64,000 nt of DNA, taken from NCBI RefSeq assembly GCF_000389965.1, contig NC_021191.1:3473501-3537500 (forward strand). The letters run 5' to 3'. The DNA is from Actinoplanes sp. N902-109 (GTDB lineage Bacteria > Actinomycetota > Actinomycetes > Mycobacteriales > Micromonosporaceae). The position numbers were made by a program, and so were the translations under genes. Under the pieces are notes generated by a model. That model made no database searches and was not told where the DNA came from. It worked only from the letters and a program-made list of their open reading frames with translations. Positions 23,447 through 32,293 of the stretch are shown here, piece by piece (position 1 is the first letter of the stretch; each line of letters starts with the position of its first letter).

Positions 23447-24466
23447 TCAGACCTGCACGCCGGTGAAGAAGCCGGACTCGCGGTGGCCCCGGCCCGCGGC
23501 GACGACGCGGTCGTGCACCCACTTGCCGACGGCCAGGTCGAGCACGCCGAGCCCGAACGGCGCGAAGATCGCCGGGCGTGCCGGATCGCGGTGCACCCGG
23601 TTGCGCAGCAGGTCGCCGAGGGTGCCGTCGATGAAGTCCCGGTTGCCGGTGCGCTGCTCGGTCAGGTGCAGCGAGGTGCGCTCGCGCACGGCATGGTCGA
23701 CGTCGTCGGTGAAGTTCTGCGCGGCCAGGACGATCTCGGGGGAGAGGTCGCGCAGCGACAGGTGCAGGACGACCGGGTCGTGCGCCAGAAGCTTCGGGTC
23801 GTGCAGGTGCGGCTCGCCGGCCACCGTGGTCAGGATGACCAGGTCGCAGTCGGTGAAGGCCTCCTCCACCCGGTCGGTGACGACGATCTCGTCGGCGACG
23901 GTGCCGGCGATGACGGCGCCGAGGCGCTCGGCGGCGGCCGGGTCGAGGTCGAAGAGCCGGAAGCCGTCGATCAGCCAGCCGAGGTCGCGCAGGAACCGCC
24001 AGACGTGCTGGGCGATCAGGCCGGTGCCCACGATGCCGACCCGGTGGGCCCGCCGCGCCCCGATCAGCGTCTGCGCGCCGAGCACCGCGGACGCCGCGGT
24101 CCGGGTGGCCGAGATGATCGAGGATTCCAGGCACGCGAACGGATAGCCGGTGGTGCAGTCGTTCAGGATGAGCGTGGCCGAGGCGCGCGGGATGCCGTGC
24201 CGGGTGTTGTCCGGGAAACTGGCGATCCACTTGTTGCCGGCCACCTCGAAGTCGCCGCCCAGATAGGCGGGCAGCGAGATGATGCGCGGCCGGTCCCGGC
24301 CCGGGAAGCGCAGGAACGAGCTGTGCGGGTTCGAGCTCTCGCCGGCGTCGTGGGTCAGATAGGCGGCCCGGACGACGTCGAGCAGCTCGGGGCGGTGGCC
24401 GTCGATGCAGGCGGCGACGTCGCCCGCGCCGATCACCGTCATGGGCGGTGGGGCCGGAGTGGTCAC
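23447..24466 (-). CDS. sbnB: N-(2-amino-2-carboxyethyl)-L-glutamate dehydrogenase, SbnB-like (L-Dap biosynthesis)
   Basis: A 339-residue member of the ornithine cyclodeaminase/mu-crystallin family with a Rossmann loop at about 143-151 (VGIVGTGLI). KWIASFPDNTRHGIPRA, SATLILND and LESSIISATRTAA match the SbnB branch rather than true ornithine cyclodeaminase. In the staphyloferrin B and zwittermicin-type routes this NAD-dependent enzyme oxidatively hydrolyses N-(2-amino-2-carboxyethyl)-glutamate to L-2,3-diaminopropionate and 2-oxoglutarate. Its pairing with the SbnA homologue 14 bp upstream supports this assignment over a lysine or ornithine cyclodeaminase. The GTG at 24466 has AAGGAG nine bases upstream; an ATG at 24442 is the alternative. 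Confidence 0.92.
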   Translation of the reverse strand: MTTPAPPPMTVIGAGDVAACIDGHRPELLDVVRAAYLTHDAGESSNPHSSFLRFPGRDRPRIISLPAYLGGDFEVAGNKWIASFPDNTRHGIPRASATLILNDCTTGYPFACLESSIISATRTAASAVLGAQTLIGARRAHRVGIVGTGLIAQHVWRFLRDLGWLIDGFRLFDLDPAAAERLGAVIAGTVADEIVVTDRVEEAFTDCDLVILTTVAGEPHLHDPKLLAHDPVVLHLSLRDLSPEIVLAAQNFTDDVDHAVRERTSLHLTEQRTGNRDFIDGTLGDLLRNRVHRDPARPAIFAPFGLGVLDLAVGKWVHDRVVAAGRGHRESGFFTGVQV

Positions 24467-24480
24467 AGGGCGGTTCTCCT

Positions 24481-25497
24481 TCAGTTGACGGCCAGGGCTT
24501 CGACCCGGGCGAGCTGGGCGGCCTCGGCGCGCAGCTGCCCGGCCCAGGCCGGGTCGTAGACGGTCCGGGCGTACGCCTGCCCGCTGTCGGCGGCGATGAA
24601 GGCGACCCGGGGGCGCACCCGGCCGGGCCGGCGCCGGGCGAAGTGGTCCTGGACCGCCGCGTAGGTGCTGCCGGTCGAGCCGCCCGCGTACAGGCCGAAC
24701 TCGGCGGCAAGGGTGTGGCAGGCCGTGACGGCGCGAACCTCGGGGACCATCATGACCTCGTCGATCAGCGCCTGGCCGGTCAGCGGCGGCACGATGCTGG
24801 AGCCGATGCCGGGGATCCGCCGCTTCCTCGGCGGCCCACCGAAGATCACCGAGCCGACGGTGTCGACCGCGACGACCACGCAGGCCGGGTACGTCTCCTT
24901 GACCCGGTTGGACAGCCCGGCGATCGTGCCGCCGGTGCCCACACCGACGAAGAGGTAGTCGATCGGGCCGCCCTGCGCGATCAGCTCGCCGGCGGTGAAC
25001 CGGTAGTGCGCGTCCCGCGCGTCCTGGTTGGCGTACTGGTTGGGCCAGTAGGCCGCGTCGAGCTCGGTCAGCAGCTCCTGCACCCGCGACAGCCGGGTCT
25101 TCAGGTAGCCGCCCGCCTCGTCGGCGACGGAGACCTTCTCCACCCGCTCGCACACGAGCCGCAGCTGGGCCTCGGTGGTCGCGTTGCAGTTGGGGTCGAT
25201 GACCGGGACGAACGCGATGCCGAGCAGCCGGCAGTAGTAGGCCAGGGCCAGCGCGAAGTTGCCGGACGAGGACTCGACCACCGTGGTGTCGTGCGTTATC
25301 TCGCCACGATGGATCGCCTGCTCCAGGATCCACAGGGCCGAGCGGTCCTTGGTGCTCCCGGCCGGGTTGCAGAACTCCAGCTTGACGACGATGTCGCAAT
25401 GCTCGTCGGCAACCGGGATCAGCGGCGTTCCGGTGAGGCCCCGGCGGATCCGTTTCACCCGTCCGGCCAGGGACCGATCATCGCGCCATCCAAGCAT
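24481..25497 (-). CDS. sbnA: N-(2-amino-2-carboxyethyl)-L-glutamate synthase, SbnA-like (L-Dap biosynthesis)
   Basis: A 338-residue PLP-dependent beta-replacement enzyme of the cysteine synthase fold. K50 in GSTKDR is the Schiff-base lysine, SSSGNFALALA binds the substrate carboxylate, and VGTGGT is the PLP phosphate loop. The SbnA-type features FVPVIDPNCN and IPGIGSSIVPP distinguish it from ordinary CysK. SbnA condenses O-phosphoserine with glutamate, and SbnB then releases L-2,3-diaminopropionate. This implies that Dap is a building block or precursor of the product. It is the first gene of the minus-strand operon. Only 31 bp separate the ATG from the SARP box, and there is no clear Shine-Dalgarno sequence, so the message may have a very short leader. 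Confidence 0.93.
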   Translation of the reverse strand: MLGWRDDRSLAGRVKRIRRGLTGTPLIPVADEHCDIVVKLEFCNPAGSTKDRSALWILEQAIHRGEITHDTTVVESSSGNFALALAYYCRLLGIAFVPVIDPNCNATTEAQLRLVCERVEKVSVADEAGGYLKTRLSRVQELLTELDAAYWPNQYANQDARDAHYRFTAGELIAQGGPIDYLFVGVGTGGTIAGLSNRVKETYPACVVVAVDTVGSVIFGGPPRKRRIPGIGSSIVPPLTGQALIDEVMMVPEVRAVTACHTLAAEFGLYAGGSTGSTYAAVQDHFARRRPGRVRPRVAFIAADSGQAYARTVYDPAWAGQLRAEAAQLARVEALAVN

Positions 25498-25528
25498 CTG
25501 CCGACTGTGGCACGGGCCCGGCCGGGGT

Positions 25529-25546
25529 GGCTCAACCGCGACTCAA
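25529..25546 (-). promoter_or_regulatory. SARP box (direct heptamer repeat) upstream of sbnA and the NRPS operon
   Basis: Read on the minus strand, TTGAGTC (25546-25540) and TTGAGCC (25535-25529) are direct repeats with a 4-bp GCGG spacer. The heptamers are the same as at 4633-4650. After the box both promoters share CCGGC at the same offset, then TGCCAC. It is the only plausible promoter element in the 67 bp between the LAL gene and sbnA and probably drives the eight-gene operon down to 7439. Confidence 0.75.
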
Positions 25547-25564
25547 GTGCGCGCCCGGCCGCTG

Positions 25565-28213
25565 TCACCAGCTGGTCAGGGCGTCCGGCAGCTGGGCGCG
25601 GGAGGTCACGCCGATCTTGTTGAAGATCCGGTACAGATGGCTGGCCACCGTACGCGTGGAGATGTGCAGCCGCTCGGCGATCTCCTGGTTGGTCAGCCCC
25701 GACACGGCCAGTTCGGCGACCGTCGTCTCCTGTCTGGTCAGCGGCAGCTCGTGGCTGATCCCGACGACGGCCTCGCCGGCCGGGCGCAGCCGGGTGGCCG
25801 CCCGGCCGGCCCAGGTCGCGGCGCCCAGCGCGCGGAAGGTCTCCAGCACCCAGTTGAGGTGTTCCCGGGCGAGGTCGCGGGCTCCGGCCCGTTCCAGGTG
25901 CTCGCCGTGGACCAGACGGATGCGGGCCACGTCGAACGGCCAGCGGCCCGCGCCACGGACCGACATCGCGGTCTCGTACCAGCCGGTCGGATCGCGGCGC
26001 CCGGCGACGGCCAGGGCGCCGAACGCGAGCAGGTCCAGCCGGCTCGACAGCCCGAACCGGGCCCGCCGGGCGATGGCCCAGGCCAGCGCGCCCCGCCCGC
26101 TCCCGGCGGCGGCCTCGACCACGTCGAACACCATCTCGGGCCGGCGGACCGGCAGCACGGCCACGTTGCCGTCGCGGGTGAGCCGGGCGAACTCGTCGTG
26201 AGCCGCCGCGTGATCGGACCGGCCGAGCGCGTCGCGGGCCAGCGCCCAGTGCACGTTCTCGATCAGCGTCGCCGCCTGCACCGGCTTCGCCCAGACCAGC
26301 ACCTCGTCGGCCAGCTCGGCGAGCGTGGGATCGCCGACATTCGCCTTGGACAACAGGAGCATCGAGCGCAGCAGCATCGCGTACGGCAGGTGGTCGGCCG
26401 CCCGGCACAGCTCGAGGCCGTAGTCGACCGCCTTCGCCGCCGCCGCGCTGTCCCCGGTCGAGAACGCCACCACGGCCAGCAGGACGGCGGCCAGCAGCCG
26501 GCGCGGCCGGACCGTGTCGTCGCGCAATACCCGCCACAGCAGGGTCTGGCAGTCCGCTGCCCGGCCGACGGCAGCGGCCGCGACGGCGAGGTGCAGCACC
26601 ACCCGCAGGTCGCTCTCGGCGGCGAGCCGGTCGAGGGCCGCGTCGAGCTCGGCCAGCTGACCCGGCGCCGGGTTGGCCTGCGGGCCGGCGAGCTGCTCGA
26701 CCAGGCGCAGGGGGGCGTTGCCACGCAGGCCGGGCCGGCGGATCGTGCGGCGGAACTCCGACCATGCCGCCGCCGTGCCGAGCAGGTAGCAGACCGCGAG
26801 CAGCAGGTCCACCGCGTAGTTCACCGTCTCGTCGGCGGCGTCCGGTTGGCGTTGCTCCAGCGCGCGGGTCAGCAGGTGCAGGGCCGCCGCCGGGCGGCCC
26901 TGGTCGAAAGCCACGCTCGCCTCCAGCAACCGGGCGCTCAACCGGTCCGCGGCCGGTGGGCCGGCATCTCCCCGCAGCACCGCCGCCCGGGACGAAGCTT
27001 GCTCGGCGGCGCGGGTGTCGTTGCGCAGCAATGCGTGCACGGCGGCGTCCTGCAGCGCGGCGGCGGCCCGCGGGTCCGGACCTTGCAGGGACAGCGCGAG
27101 GTGGTGTGCCCGGCGTTCGACCTGATCGGCGAAGCCCCGGGCGAGCACGGCGTGCGCCTGCCGCCGCTGGGCGGGCGTGGCCGCCGCGACGACGGCGGTC
27201 CGCGTCAACGGCCGGGGGAACATGATCGCGCCCGATCGCGTCATGGTGATCAGACCCATCGACAGGACCGGGCCGAGCCGTTCGCGGACGTCCAGGCCGG
27301 TCATCTGGGCCAGCAGCTCCTGGGTGACCGAGCTGTCGAGGGCCAGCAGCAGCAACAGCATCAGCGTGGTGTCGGCCAGCCGGGCCAGCGGCGCGGTCAG
27401 GACGGCCCGGAGCCGTCCGCTCACCGGCAGGGCGGCGGGCACCGCCTCGGCGGCGACACGTTGTTCGCCGACCAGAACGCCGGCGCATCCGACCAGCGCC
27501 AGGGGCATCCCCTCGGCGGTGTCGACCAGCAGGTCCCGCACCTCGGCGGACAGCTCCGGGAAGCGCGAGGCCAGCAGGTCGGCTGCGGCCTCGTCCGGCA
27601 GCGGGCCCAGGGCCATGGCCGGTAGCTTCGCCCGGGGCGACAGCGGCCCGTCGCAGCTCTGCGAGACGACCAGCATGCCGGTGCGACTGCCCGGCAAGCG
27701 GCGGGCGACAAACGCGAGCGCCTCGGCGCTCGCGTCGTCGAGCGCATGGGCGTCGTCGACGGCGATCAGCAGCGGGGTGTCGCCGTCCTCCTGGCGCAGC
27801 GCGGTCAGCAGGGCGGTGAAGACGCCGAGCCGGGACAGCGCCGTGGTGTGATCCGCCAGCACGGTCGCCAGTCCGGCCCACCGGTCCGGCGCCAGGACCG
27901 GCGTGCCGGCCAGTTGTCCGACGATCTGCCGGAGTCCGGCGAACGGGTCGTCATGGTCGCTCCGGGCGCCGGCGACCGGCACCACGTGGACCCCGGTGGC
28001 GTGCGCCTCGGCGGTGGCCGCGGCGAGCAGCGCCGTGCCGCCCATCCCGGGTTCGCTGGTGATGATCAGGACGTTGCGATGGCTGCTCGGGTCGCTGAGG
28101 AACGAGCGGAGCGCGGAGATCTCGGCGTCCCGGCCGAACAGCGGGGGCTCGGGGGCCGGCCGGTCGGTCATCGCCTGCCACCGGGGCACAGGGGACGCCA
28201 CCTCCATCGCCAT
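25565..28213 (-). CDS. LAL-type LuxR-family regulator with degenerate Walker A
   Basis: A roughly 882-residue large ATP-binding regulator of the LuxR family. The N-terminal domain contains LFGRDAEISALRSFL (the usual LAL opening), a P-loop position at residues 53-60 reading SEPGMGGT, and a good Walker B (LLIAVDDAHALDD). The central part is alpha-helical TPR-like sequence, and the last 65 residues are a LuxR helix-turn-helix (LTRQETTVAELAVSG, then NQEIAERLHISTRTVASHLYRIFNKIGVTSR). The lysine of GKT is replaced by G59, so ATP binding is probably impaired or altered. ATG 28213 is taken as the start; ATGs at 28207 and 28171 are possible and no site has a convincing ribosome binding sequence. It lies between the other LAL gene and sbnA, on the same strand as both. 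Confidence 0.88.
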   Translation of the reverse strand: MAMEVASPVPRWQAMTDRPAPEPPLFGRDAEISALRSFLSDPSSHRNVLIITSEPGMGGTALLAAATAEAHATGVHVVPVAGARSDHDDPFAGLRQIVGQLAGTPVLAPDRWAGLATVLADHTTALSRLGVFTALLTALRQEDGDTPLLIAVDDAHALDDASAEALAFVARRLPGSRTGMLVVSQSCDGPLSPRAKLPAMALGPLPDEAAADLLASRFPELSAEVRDLLVDTAEGMPLALVGCAGVLVGEQRVAAEAVPAALPVSGRLRAVLTAPLARLADTTLMLLLLLALDSSVTQELLAQMTGLDVRERLGPVLSMGLITMTRSGAIMFPRPLTRTAVVAAATPAQRRQAHAVLARGFADQVERRAHHLALSLQGPDPRAAAALQDAAVHALLRNDTRAAEQASSRAAVLRGDAGPPAADRLSARLLEASVAFDQGRPAAALHLLTRALEQRQPDAADETVNYAVDLLLAVCYLLGTAAAWSEFRRTIRRPGLRGNAPLRLVEQLAGPQANPAPGQLAELDAALDRLAAESDLRVVLHLAVAAAAVGRAADCQTLLWRVLRDDTVRPRRLLAAVLLAVVAFSTGDSAAAAKAVDYGLELCRAADHLPYAMLLRSMLLLSKANVGDPTLAELADEVLVWAKPVQAATLIENVHWALARDALGRSDHAAAHDEFARLTRDGNVAVLPVRRPEMVFDVVEAAAGSGRGALAWAIARRARFGLSSRLDLLAFGALAVAGRRDPTGWYETAMSVRGAGRWPFDVARIRLVHGEHLERAGARDLAREHLNWVLETFRALGAATWAGRAATRLRPAGEAVVGISHELPLTRQETTVAELAVSGLTNQEIAERLHISTRTVASHLYRIFNKIGVTSRAQLPDALTSW

Positions 28214-28311
28214 TGACGTACGTCGGTGATGATGGTTGCAGCGCATCGGGCGCATTGCCTGAGTAATTCTGCTGAAATGTTCGAAGCGCCTGGCGTCCCG
28301 CGCCGCGGCGG

Positions 28312-31158
28312 TCAGCCGTCGAGCACCTTGCGCAGGCCGGCCCGCGAGGTGACACCGAGCTTGGCGAACGCGCGATAGAGATGGTTGCTGACGGTGCGCG
28401 GTGAGACCCCCAGCCGTTCGGCGATCTCCTTGGTGCTCAGACCGGTCGCTGCGAGGTCCGCCGTGGCGCGTTCCCGGGCGCTCAGGGCCTGGGATCCGGA
28501 GGCGTCCACCCGCCGGCGTACCGCGGCCGTGGCGGCGAGTTCCACCTCGGCCCGGGCCGCCCAGCCGGCGGCGCCGAGCTCGGCGAAGGTGCGGGCCGCC
28601 GCGGCCAGGTGCGCCCGTGACTCGGCGACCTGGTTGTGCCGGCGCAGGTGCGCGCCGACGACGAACTGACCGCGGGCGCGGTCGAACGGCCAGCGCGCGG
28701 CCTCGTCCCCGGCGAGCAGCGCGCGCAGGTGCTCGATCGCGGGGGTGTCGTCCTCGGCGAGCGCGAGGCACGAGGCCGCGATCAGCCCCCAGCGCGACGA
28801 CCAGGTCGCCATGCCGGACTTCTCGATCGCCTCGGCGTGGGCCTGCGCAGCCTCGTGCTGGCCGGTGCGCATCGCCGCCTCGATGAGTTCGAACGCTGCC
28901 GTCGGTGCGATCGTTACGAAGGGCGCGAAGGTGCCCGGCGGGCTGAGCAGCTCCGCGTGCCGGTACGCCGAGCGGAAGTCGCCGCGGCCGGATGCGGCCA
29001 GCGCGCTCGCGTACTGCGTGTACATGGTGATCGCTTGCAGACCGCGGGGCAGCGCCCAGTGCTCCAGGCGGGCCACGAGGTCCGCGAGCTCCTCCTCGTT
29101 GCCCTCGGCGGCGGCCAGGAGGGCGAGCTGGCGGCGCCCGCTGAAGGCGAGGGTGGCGCAGTCGTGCCGCTCGGCCAGGTCGATGCCCTCGGTCAGCAGG
29201 GCACGGCAACGCGCCCAGTGCCCGGTGGTCATGTCGTCGGCGGCCATCAGGTACATCGCGTGGATCGCGGGCACCAGCGCGCCACCTCGCCGGGCCGCCC
29301 CGGCGAGCCGGGTGAGCGCGGGACGGCACGCTGCGAGCTCGTCGAAATGGGCCGCCGCCAGCGCGATGCCGATGACCCCGAGCGGACCCCGCGCACCGGC
29401 CAGCGTCGGCAGCAGATCGGTCAGCTCGGCGTGCACGGTCGGCGTGATCCGGGCCGGATCCGGCTCGGTGTACGTGCAGACGCGCAACACCGGCGGGATC
29501 GCCGGGTCGAGCCGCTCGACCGCCCGGCGGTACGGCGCCCACAGCTCGGCCCGGCCGGCGTACCAGCAGATCGTGTGCAGGGTCAGCAGCGCGTCGATGA
29601 GGACCCGGTCGTCGGCGCGGTCACGGTGCGGGTAGCGCTCGACGGCTGAGGTCAGCGAGCGGTGCGCGGCGTCGATGTCGCCGTGGCCGAGCAGCGTTGC
29701 CGCGCTTGCGGTCACCGCGGACAGCGAGGTGTGGAAGCCGGGGTCGGAGGCTTGCGCCGCGGCCAGCATCTCCTCGGCCGCGGCCAGGTCACCGCTCACC
29801 GAGCAGGTGATCAGCGCGGCCTGGGAGATGCGCCGGGTGCGATCGGCCACCCGCTCGCTGAGCGAGGCTGCCAGCAGCAGCGTGTCGACCGCCGCCGGCC
29901 CGTCGCCGCGGGCGAGCACCACCACCGACGCCTGTTCCAGCAGCCCGGCGACCTTGTCGTCCGGCGCCGCCGAGGCCCGCGCCAGGTGCCAGGCGGCCAG
30001 GCCGGCGTCGTCGGGGTCCTGGGCGTAGCGCAGACCGAGTACGCGGTGTGCCTCCCGCACGTCGGCCTGGTCCGCCTCCTGGAGCAGCACCCGGGCGACC
30101 AGGGGATGCCGGAACCGGAAGCCGCTGCCGGCGGTGCCGTCCCGGTGCACCAGCGCGGTCGAGGGCAGGTCACCGGCGTCGAGCGCGGCCATCAGCGCCA
30201 GGCGTCGCGTCGGCGGGTCCAGGGTTTCGGGCCGGCTTCCGAAGGCCTCCAGGAGGGGGTACGACAGCGGCAGCGAGGCGGCGTCGAACGTGTCGGCCTG
30301 CGAGCCCGATCGGGCCAGTTCCAGCAGCGCGAGCGGATTGCCGCGAGCCGCCCGCAGGACGACGCGCCGCCGGTCGCGGTCGAGATCGGGGAAGCGTTCC
30401 GCCAGCAGCGCCTCGGCTGCGGTGCCCGACAGCGGTCCCACCGTCAGGACCCTCGCGTTCGTCCGGCCGGCCAGCACGTCGTCGGGTAACCGGGAGGTGG
30501 CCAGGAATCCGACGCGGGCACTCCCGGTCAGGTGCGAGCCGACGACTCGCACCAGGACCTGGACGGACACCGGATCCAGCCAGTGCGAGTCATCGACCGT
30601 GACGAGGACGGGCCGGCTGAGCGCGAGCCCGGTGAGCAGACGGGCGGTCACCTCGGCCAGGCGGCCGACCGGCGGTGGCTCCGCCGCGATCAGGTCGAGC
30701 CCGGCATCGACGGTGCCGGTCAGCTCCGCGATGCCGTCCCCGGCCCGGGAGCGGGCCTGCAGGAACAGCTGATGCAGGCTGGAACCGGCGATCGCGGTCT
30801 CGAACTCGGCGCCCTCGACCGGCAGCACCAGGAATCCGCTGCCGGTCGCGTGCCGGGCGGCGGCTGTCAGCAGCGCGGTCTTGCCGGCGCCGGGTTCGCC
30901 GGCGAGGAGCAGCGGCACCCGACCCGGATGCCCGGGCTCGTCGAGGAACCGGCGGATGGTCTGCCATTCCGGCCGGCGGCCGACGGGATGCTCCGGGGCG
31001 CCGGCCGGATCGGGACGTCCGCAGGTCTGCACGCCGGCGCCGTGCGCCGTGCCGAGGGTCGGCGAGCTGCTGCTGAGGGTGTAGCCCGATGTCCGCCACC
31101 GCCCCTCGGGGCGGGGTTTCCAGTCGTCCGTGAGCGCCCGGCCCGGGCAGACCTTCAT
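28312..31158 (-). CDS. LAL-type LuxR-family transcriptional regulator
   Basis: A 948-residue LAL regulator. Walker A is AGEPGAGKT at residues 86-94 and is intact; Walker B is PVLVTVDDSHWLD. Long helical TPR-like repeats follow, and the C-terminus is a LuxR helix-turn-helix (LSARERATADLAATGLSTKE, then RLGVSPRTVSNHLYRAFAKLGVTSRAGLRKVL). It is a paralogue of the next gene, with the same architecture. LALs are typical positive regulators of macrolide and polyene clusters and probably control the PKS and/or P450 units. The ATG at 31158 has a weak upstream site, and the first 55 residues are not conserved-looking, so a start further in is possible. A 240-bp upstream region separates it from the hydrolase gene and should hold its promoter. 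Confidence 0.92.
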   Translation of the reverse strand: MKVCPGRALTDDWKPRPEGRWRTSGYTLSSSSPTLGTAHGAGVQTCGRPDPAGAPEHPVGRRPEWQTIRRFLDEPGHPGRVPLLLAGEPGAGKTALLTAAARHATGSGFLVLPVEGAEFETAIAGSSLHQLFLQARSRAGDGIAELTGTVDAGLDLIAAEPPPVGRLAEVTARLLTGLALSRPVLVTVDDSHWLDPVSVQVLVRVVGSHLTGSARVGFLATSRLPDDVLAGRTNARVLTVGPLSGTAAEALLAERFPDLDRDRRRVVLRAARGNPLALLELARSGSQADTFDAASLPLSYPLLEAFGSRPETLDPPTRRLALMAALDAGDLPSTALVHRDGTAGSGFRFRHPLVARVLLQEADQADVREAHRVLGLRYAQDPDDAGLAAWHLARASAAPDDKVAGLLEQASVVVLARGDGPAAVDTLLLAASLSERVADRTRRISQAALITCSVSGDLAAAEEMLAAAQASDPGFHTSLSAVTASAATLLGHGDIDAAHRSLTSAVERYPHRDRADDRVLIDALLTLHTICWYAGRAELWAPYRRAVERLDPAIPPVLRVCTYTEPDPARITPTVHAELTDLLPTLAGARGPLGVIGIALAAAHFDELAACRPALTRLAGAARRGGALVPAIHAMYLMAADDMTTGHWARCRALLTEGIDLAERHDCATLAFSGRRQLALLAAAEGNEEELADLVARLEHWALPRGLQAITMYTQYASALAASGRGDFRSAYRHAELLSPPGTFAPFVTIAPTAAFELIEAAMRTGQHEAAQAHAEAIEKSGMATWSSRWGLIAASCLALAEDDTPAIEHLRALLAGDEAARWPFDRARGQFVVGAHLRRHNQVAESRAHLAAAARTFAELGAAGWAARAEVELAATAAVRRRVDASGSQALSARERATADLAATGLSTKEIAERLGVSPRTVSNHLYRAFAKLGVTSRAGLRKVLDG

Positions 31159-31398
31159 GAGGCGCGACAGCTGGCCGGCCGGGGCACCGAGGCCGCGCGG
31201 TGAGATCGAGATTCTCTTGATGATCGTGGCATATCATCCTCATCTCTCACCTTTGCACCATGGCCACCGAAGTATTACGCGATGCGGCGAGCCACCATCC
31301 AGCGAAGTGGACCAATGTGGTCAAAGGATTGCCCGAAGATCCCCGGGCGCGCCGGAAACCGCAGGCCGGGAGTCAGCACCGGCCCCAAGTGGTTCTGC

Positions 31399-32175
31399 TC
31401 ACGTGAGGAAGGCGGCTGCCCGCTCGCCCCAGCTGAACAGATCGGCGCGGGTCTCGGAGACGTGCAGGGTGGCGCCAGGGATCGTGGCGGCGATGGTCTC
31501 CGACAGCGACACCGGGTGGCCCGGGTCGCCGGCCCAGGCCAGGATCAGGGTCGGCTGGGTGATCGCCGCGAGGGCCGCCCGCGGTGGCAGATCGCTGATC
31601 CCCGCTCCGAGCAGGACGGTGGGCAGCAGCTCGGCCGGGACGTCCGGGGTCGGCGGGAAGCCCTCCACCTCGGCGAAGATGGCCGGCACCGGGGCCTTGG
31701 CCAGGGCGGCGTGCAGCGCCTCCACGCCCTTGTGCCGCGCATAGTCGGCCAGCTTGCGATAGATCTCGCCCTGCGCGGCGCGCGCCTCCCAGGCGGTCGG
31801 CGGGGCGGTGAGCACGAGGCGGTCGAAGCGGTCCGGTGCGGTCGTCACGGCGTGCAGCACCGCTCCGGTGCCCATCGAGCAACCGATCGCGGAGACCGGC
31901 GCCGTGGGCGAGAAGTGCCGGGCGAGCTCGATCAGGTCGTCGCCCATCACCTTCCACGAGTAGTCGGCCGGGTCGGTGGTGCCCCCGGTCTCGCCGTGCC
32001 CGCGCGCGTCGTAAGCGACGAGGCGCCGGCCGGCATCGGCCACCACGGAGTAGTCGGTGAGGGCGGCGCGGCGCTCGGCGGCGCGGCTGCCGCACAGGCC
32101 GTGAGCGCTGAGCACGACCGGGCCGGCGCCCTCTTCCGAGTAGGCGAAACGGATTCCTCGCAGACTTACCGTCAC
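31399..32175 (-). CDS. Alpha/beta hydrolase
   Basis: A 258-residue alpha/beta hydrolase: oxyanion segment SAHGLCGS at 23-30, DARGHGETGG at 56-65 and nucleophile elbow IGCSMGTG with S100. The aspartate of the triad is probably in LILAWAGDPGHPV; the usual C-terminal histidine of the triad is not obvious (candidate in TLHVSETR). It resembles small esterase/lactonase-like enzymes of the haloperoxidase group. Substrate unknown: tailoring, resistance or detoxification are all possible. The GTG at 32175 is chosen because the conserved sequence begins there and an AGGA lies five bases upstream. It is divergent from the P450 gene across 118 bp, so the two may share a regulatory region. Confidence 0.8.
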   Translation of the reverse strand: MTVSLRGIRFAYSEEGAGPVVLSAHGLCGSRAAERRAALTDYSVVADAGRRLVAYDARGHGETGGTTDPADYSWKVMGDDLIELARHFSPTAPVSAIGCSMGTGAVLHAVTTAPDRFDRLVLTAPPTAWEARAAQGEIYRKLADYARHKGVEALHAALAKAPVPAIFAEVEGFPPTPDVPAELLPTVLLGAGISDLPPRAALAAITQPTLILAWAGDPGHPVSLSETIAATIPGATLHVSETRADLFSWGERAAAFLT

Positions 32176-32293
32176 TTGTCCTGCCTTTCGCGGTGGGTCA
32201 CAGCCATCGATGAATATCTCAGGAGCGGCGTATACAGTGCACCCGGGACGGATGTGATCAACGTCGTCCAGGTCGCCAAGGAGGCTCGTCTCC

